64,000 bases of DNA from Asticcacaulis aquaticus. Its GTDB lineage: Bacteria; Pseudomonadota; Alphaproteobacteria; Caulobacterales; Caulobacteraceae. Position 1 is the first letter of the stretch; every line of letters starts with the position of its first letter. The notes below the pieces were generated by a model. The model was not told the DNA's origin and made no database searches. It saw only the letters and a program-made list of their open reading frames with translations. The stretch is taken from assembly GCF_028550415.1 (NCBI RefSeq), contig NZ_JAQQKX010000006.1, positions 62,001 through 126,000 on the forward strand. The letters are read 5' to 3'. Shown here one piece after another: positions 62,077 through 64,000 of this stretch. A program made the position numbers and the translations under genes.

Positions 62077-62577
62077 ATGGCACAACCTGAAACCTCACCT
62101 AAAGTGGCCATCATCATGGGGTCGCGCTCCGACTGGCCGGTCATGAAGAAGGCCGCCGAGGCGCTCGACGGTCTGGGGGTCGCCTACGATGCGCGCGTCG
62201 TGTCGGCGCACCGCACGCCGGAACGCATGGTCGACTTCGCCAAGGGGGCCAAGGCGGCGGGCTTTCAGGTGATCATCGCCGGCGCCGGGGGCGCGGCGCA
62301 TCTGCCGGGCATGACGGCGTCGATGACCACCCTGCCGGTGTTGGGCGTGCCGGTCCCGGTGCGCGACGGCCTCAAAGGCATCGATTCGTTGCTGTCGATC
62401 GTGCAGATGCCGGGCGGTATTCCGGTCGGGACGCTGGCCGTCGGTGAAGCGGGCGCGAAGAATGCCGGGCTTCTGGCGGCACAAATTCTGGCCCTGACCG
62501 ACCCCGACCTGAGTCAACGGATCGAGGCTTTGCGCGCCGCCCAGACCGACAGTGTACCCGATAGCGTCGAGGACTAA
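62077..62577 (+). CDS. purE: N5-carboxyaminoimidazole ribonucleotide mutase
   Basis: A 166-residue enzyme of purine synthesis that converts N5-CAIR to CAIR. Class I hallmarks are [35 protein letters not shown] (catalytic His), [14 protein letters not shown] and LPVLGVPVP. purK starts 2 nt after its stop; the pair forms the bacterial two-step route. Confidence 0.97.
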   Translation: MAQPETSPKVAIIMGSRSDWPVMKKAAEALDGLGVAYDARVVSAHRTPERMVDFAKGAKAAGFQVIIAGAGGAAHLPGMTASMTTLPVLGVPVPVRDGLKGIDSLLSIVQMPGGIPVGTLAVGEAGAKNAGLLAAQILALTDPDLSQRIEALRAAQTDSVPDSVED

Positions 62578-62579
62578 GC

Positions 62580-63656
62580 GTGAAGCCTCTTCCTTTAGGT
62601 TCTAAAATCGGCATTCTCGGCGACGGCCAGTTGGGGCGCATGTTGTCACAGGCCGCCAGTCGTCTGGGTTTCAAGGTCGTGGTCTATGGCCCCGACGCAG
62701 AATCGCCCGCCGCCAGCGTCTCGGCGGTATCCAAAGTCGCCCGCTATACGGACGAGGCGGCGCTGGATCGCTTTGCGGCCGCGTCGGACGTGATTACGTT
62801 CGAGTTCGAAAACGTGCCCGTGTCGTCGCTGGAATACCTGGTGTCCAAAGGCGCGAAGGTCGCGCCGAACGCCCGGGCGCTGGGGATCACGCAAGACCGC
62901 GTTCTGGAGAAGTCTTTCGCGCGATCGGTCGGTATTTCAACGGTTGATTTTTACGAAATCAACACGCTGGATGATCTCGAAAAAGCGATTGCGATCAATG
63001 GTGTACCGTCGCTTCTGAAAACGCGCCGCGAAGGTTATGACGGCAAGGGGCAGGTATGGATTCGTCACGCCGACGAGGCCAGGGCCGCCTTCGAAAGCCT
63101 GAACGGCGCGAAGGCCATTCTGGAAGCTAAGGCCGATTTTCTGCGCGAAGTGTCGGTGATCGCCGCGCGCGGTTTCAATGGCGAGGTGCGCACCTATCCG
63201 GTCGGCGAAAATCACCATGTGAAAGGTATTCTGTCGACGACCCTGGCTCCGGCAGCGATATCGGAAACCTTAAAAAACCGTGCCGAGGATATTGCGAAGA
63301 AAGTGCTGGAAGGCCTTGATTACGTAGGTGTTCTGGGTGTTGAGCTGTTCGTGCTTGAGGGCGATGAGCTGGTGCTCAACGAGATCGCGCCGCGCGTCCA
63401 CAACACCGGCCACTGGACGCAGGACGGCTGCCTGTGCGACCAGTTCGAGCAGCATATCCGCGCCGTGGCGGGATGGCCGTTGGGCGATACGACCGCGCGC
63501 TTTCAGGTCGAGATGACAAATCTGCTGGGGCCGGACATTCTGGCGTGGGAGACCCTGTCGCAGGAGCCGGATTCACGCTTGTACGTCTATGGCAAGGATG
63601 ATCCCCGCGAAGGCCGCAAAATGGGTCACATCAACCGGTTGAAGCGTTCGCTGTAA
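62580..63656 (+). CDS. purK: N5-carboxyaminoimidazole ribonucleotide synthase
   Basis: A 358-residue ATP-grasp ligase that carboxylates AIR with bicarbonate. Visible motifs are IGILGDGQLGRMLSQAA near the N-terminus, TFEFENVP, the ATP loop TRREGYDGKGQVWI (residues about 150), FLREVSVIAARGFNGEVRTYPVGEN and the metal-binding ELFVLEGDELVLNEIAPRVHNTGHWT. It starts with GTG at 62580; this start puts it 2 nt after purE and keeps the Rossmann-like N-terminus. Confidence 0.96.
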   Translation: MKPLPLGSKIGILGDGQLGRMLSQAASRLGFKVVVYGPDAESPAASVSAVSKVARYTDEAALDRFAAASDVITFEFENVPVSSLEYLVSKGAKVAPNARALGITQDRVLEKSFARSVGISTVDFYEINTLDDLEKAIAINGVPSLLKTRREGYDGKGQVWIRHADEARAAFESLNGAKAILEAKADFLREVSVIAARGFNGEVRTYPVGENHHVKGILSTTLAPAAISETLKNRAEDIAKKVLEGLDYVGVLGVELFVLEGDELVLNEIAPRVHNTGHWTQDGCLCDQFEQHIRAVAGWPLGDTTARFQVEMTNLLGPDILAWETLSQEPDSRLYVYGKDDPREGRKMGHINRLKRSL

Positions 63657-63670
63657 GATAAGAAAACTTT

Positions 63671-63814
63671 ACCACGAAAAGCACGAAAAGCACAAAAAGG
63701 CAGACGGATATAGTTTCGCCCGAAGGGCTTTTACCCGTATCGCGGCTCAGAATGCCAGGCGCTTTGCGCAAAGACGATGACACATCTTTTCGTGATTTTC
63801 GTGCTTTTCGTGGT
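63671..63814. repeat. Inverted-repeat intergenic element, CCACGAAAA family, copy 2
   Basis: Left end ACCACGAAAAGCACGAAAAG, right end GTGCTTTTCGTGGT, complementary over at least 14 nt, like 54378-54529 with a different centre. It lies between purK and the partial gene at the window end. Confidence 0.78.
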
Positions 63815-63825
63815 AAAAATCTTCC

Positions 63826-64000
63826 TTAAGCCGCTGATCCGAAACGTAACTTTCCCAGGGTTTCCACGACGTTCAGGAGCGCCGTTTCAGGCTTGAATGG
63901 CAGTTTCGCCTTCCATTTCTCAAACGCCATGACCTGATCGATATTGCGATCGATCTGTTCGTTCTGCGCCTCAAGGCCGCGGGTCAGACGCGTCATCAAG
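63826..64000 (-). CDS. C-terminal fragment of an unidentified protein, cut by window edge
   Basis: My reverse-strand translation gives about 58 residues from the edge to a TAA at 63826-63828, containing LEAQNEQIDRNIDQVMAFEKW and ending LGKLRFGSAA. It looks helical and charged. No family is recognised. Only the C-terminus is visible. Confidence 0.5.
   Translation of the reverse strand, partial: LMTRLTRGLEAQNEQIDRNIDQVMAFEKWKAKLPFKPETALLNVVETLGKLRFGSAA

Noticed and set aside
1..64000. CRISPR arrays, prophage, transposases and toxin-antitoxin pairs
   Set aside because: No regularly spaced direct repeats, integrase/transposase motifs or paired small toxin-like genes were seen; the repeats found are isolated palindromic intergenic elements.

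Overview
The window is GC-rich, densely coded DNA from an alphaproteobacterium, most likely a Caulobacterales member close to Asticcacaulis. The evidence is a Caulobacter/Xanthomonas-type TonB receptor, a class II DAHP synthase, many Tat/Sec-exported carbohydrate enzymes, and alphaproteobacterial intergenic repeats. No phage, insertion sequence or CRISPR array was seen. Genus assignment is inference.

Layout. 1-10.6 kb holds ordinary genes: a partial ferredoxin reductase, folD, an N-formylglutamate amidohydrolase, an AT-rich pair of unknown genes, a KefB-type antiporter, a GH18-like/NodB/GT2 fusion for exopolysaccharide, and a secreted dienelactone-hydrolase-like protein. 10.8-41.9 kb is a single-theme catabolic locus. 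42.1-64 kb is housekeeping: tRNA-Val, gph, glmU-rpiA-gor, an O-antigen-ligase-like protein, DAHP synthase, a MATE exporter, YnfA, an A-type Fe-S carrier, xthA, dGTPase-like, a diguanylate cyclase and purEK. It is interspersed with several families of palindromic intergenic repeats.

The central locus looks like a complete utilisation system for plant hydroxyproline-rich glycoproteins (extensin-type). Outside the cytoplasm it has two GH127/GH146 beta-L-arabinofuranosidases and a GH43 lipoprotein for Hyp-linked arabinosides. A GH97 enzyme with retaining-type residues could remove galactose, for example Ser-O-alpha-Gal. A DUF5695-like protein of unknown activity may be another glycosidase. There is also a LecA-like secreted protein, a polyglycine-rich secreted protein, an Svx/AvrXca metallopeptidase, a second HExxH metallopeptidase, a DUF885 peptidase and an S9 DPP-IV-like peptidase. 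A TonB receptor and an APC permease supply uptake. Inside the cell are an M24 Xaa-Pro-type peptidase, 4-hydroxyproline 2-epimerase, an FAD D-hydroxyproline dehydrogenase candidate, a DapA-family pyrroline-4-hydroxy-2-carboxylate deaminase candidate, and an Ldh-family imino acid reductase candidate. The final pathway enzyme, alpha-ketoglutarate semialdehyde dehydrogenase, and arabinose catabolism are not in the window.

Eight intergenic sites between 15.0 and 41.1 kb fit GTATAYNNTATA and lie before nearly every transcription unit of this locus, three of them centrally in divergent promoter regions. One precedes the only dedicated regulator seen, a GntR/FCD protein (27779-28429). I infer that this protein controls the whole locus as a single regulon. 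A structured, terminator-ended leader or small RNA (about 23172-23333) is driven from one of these operator-promoters.
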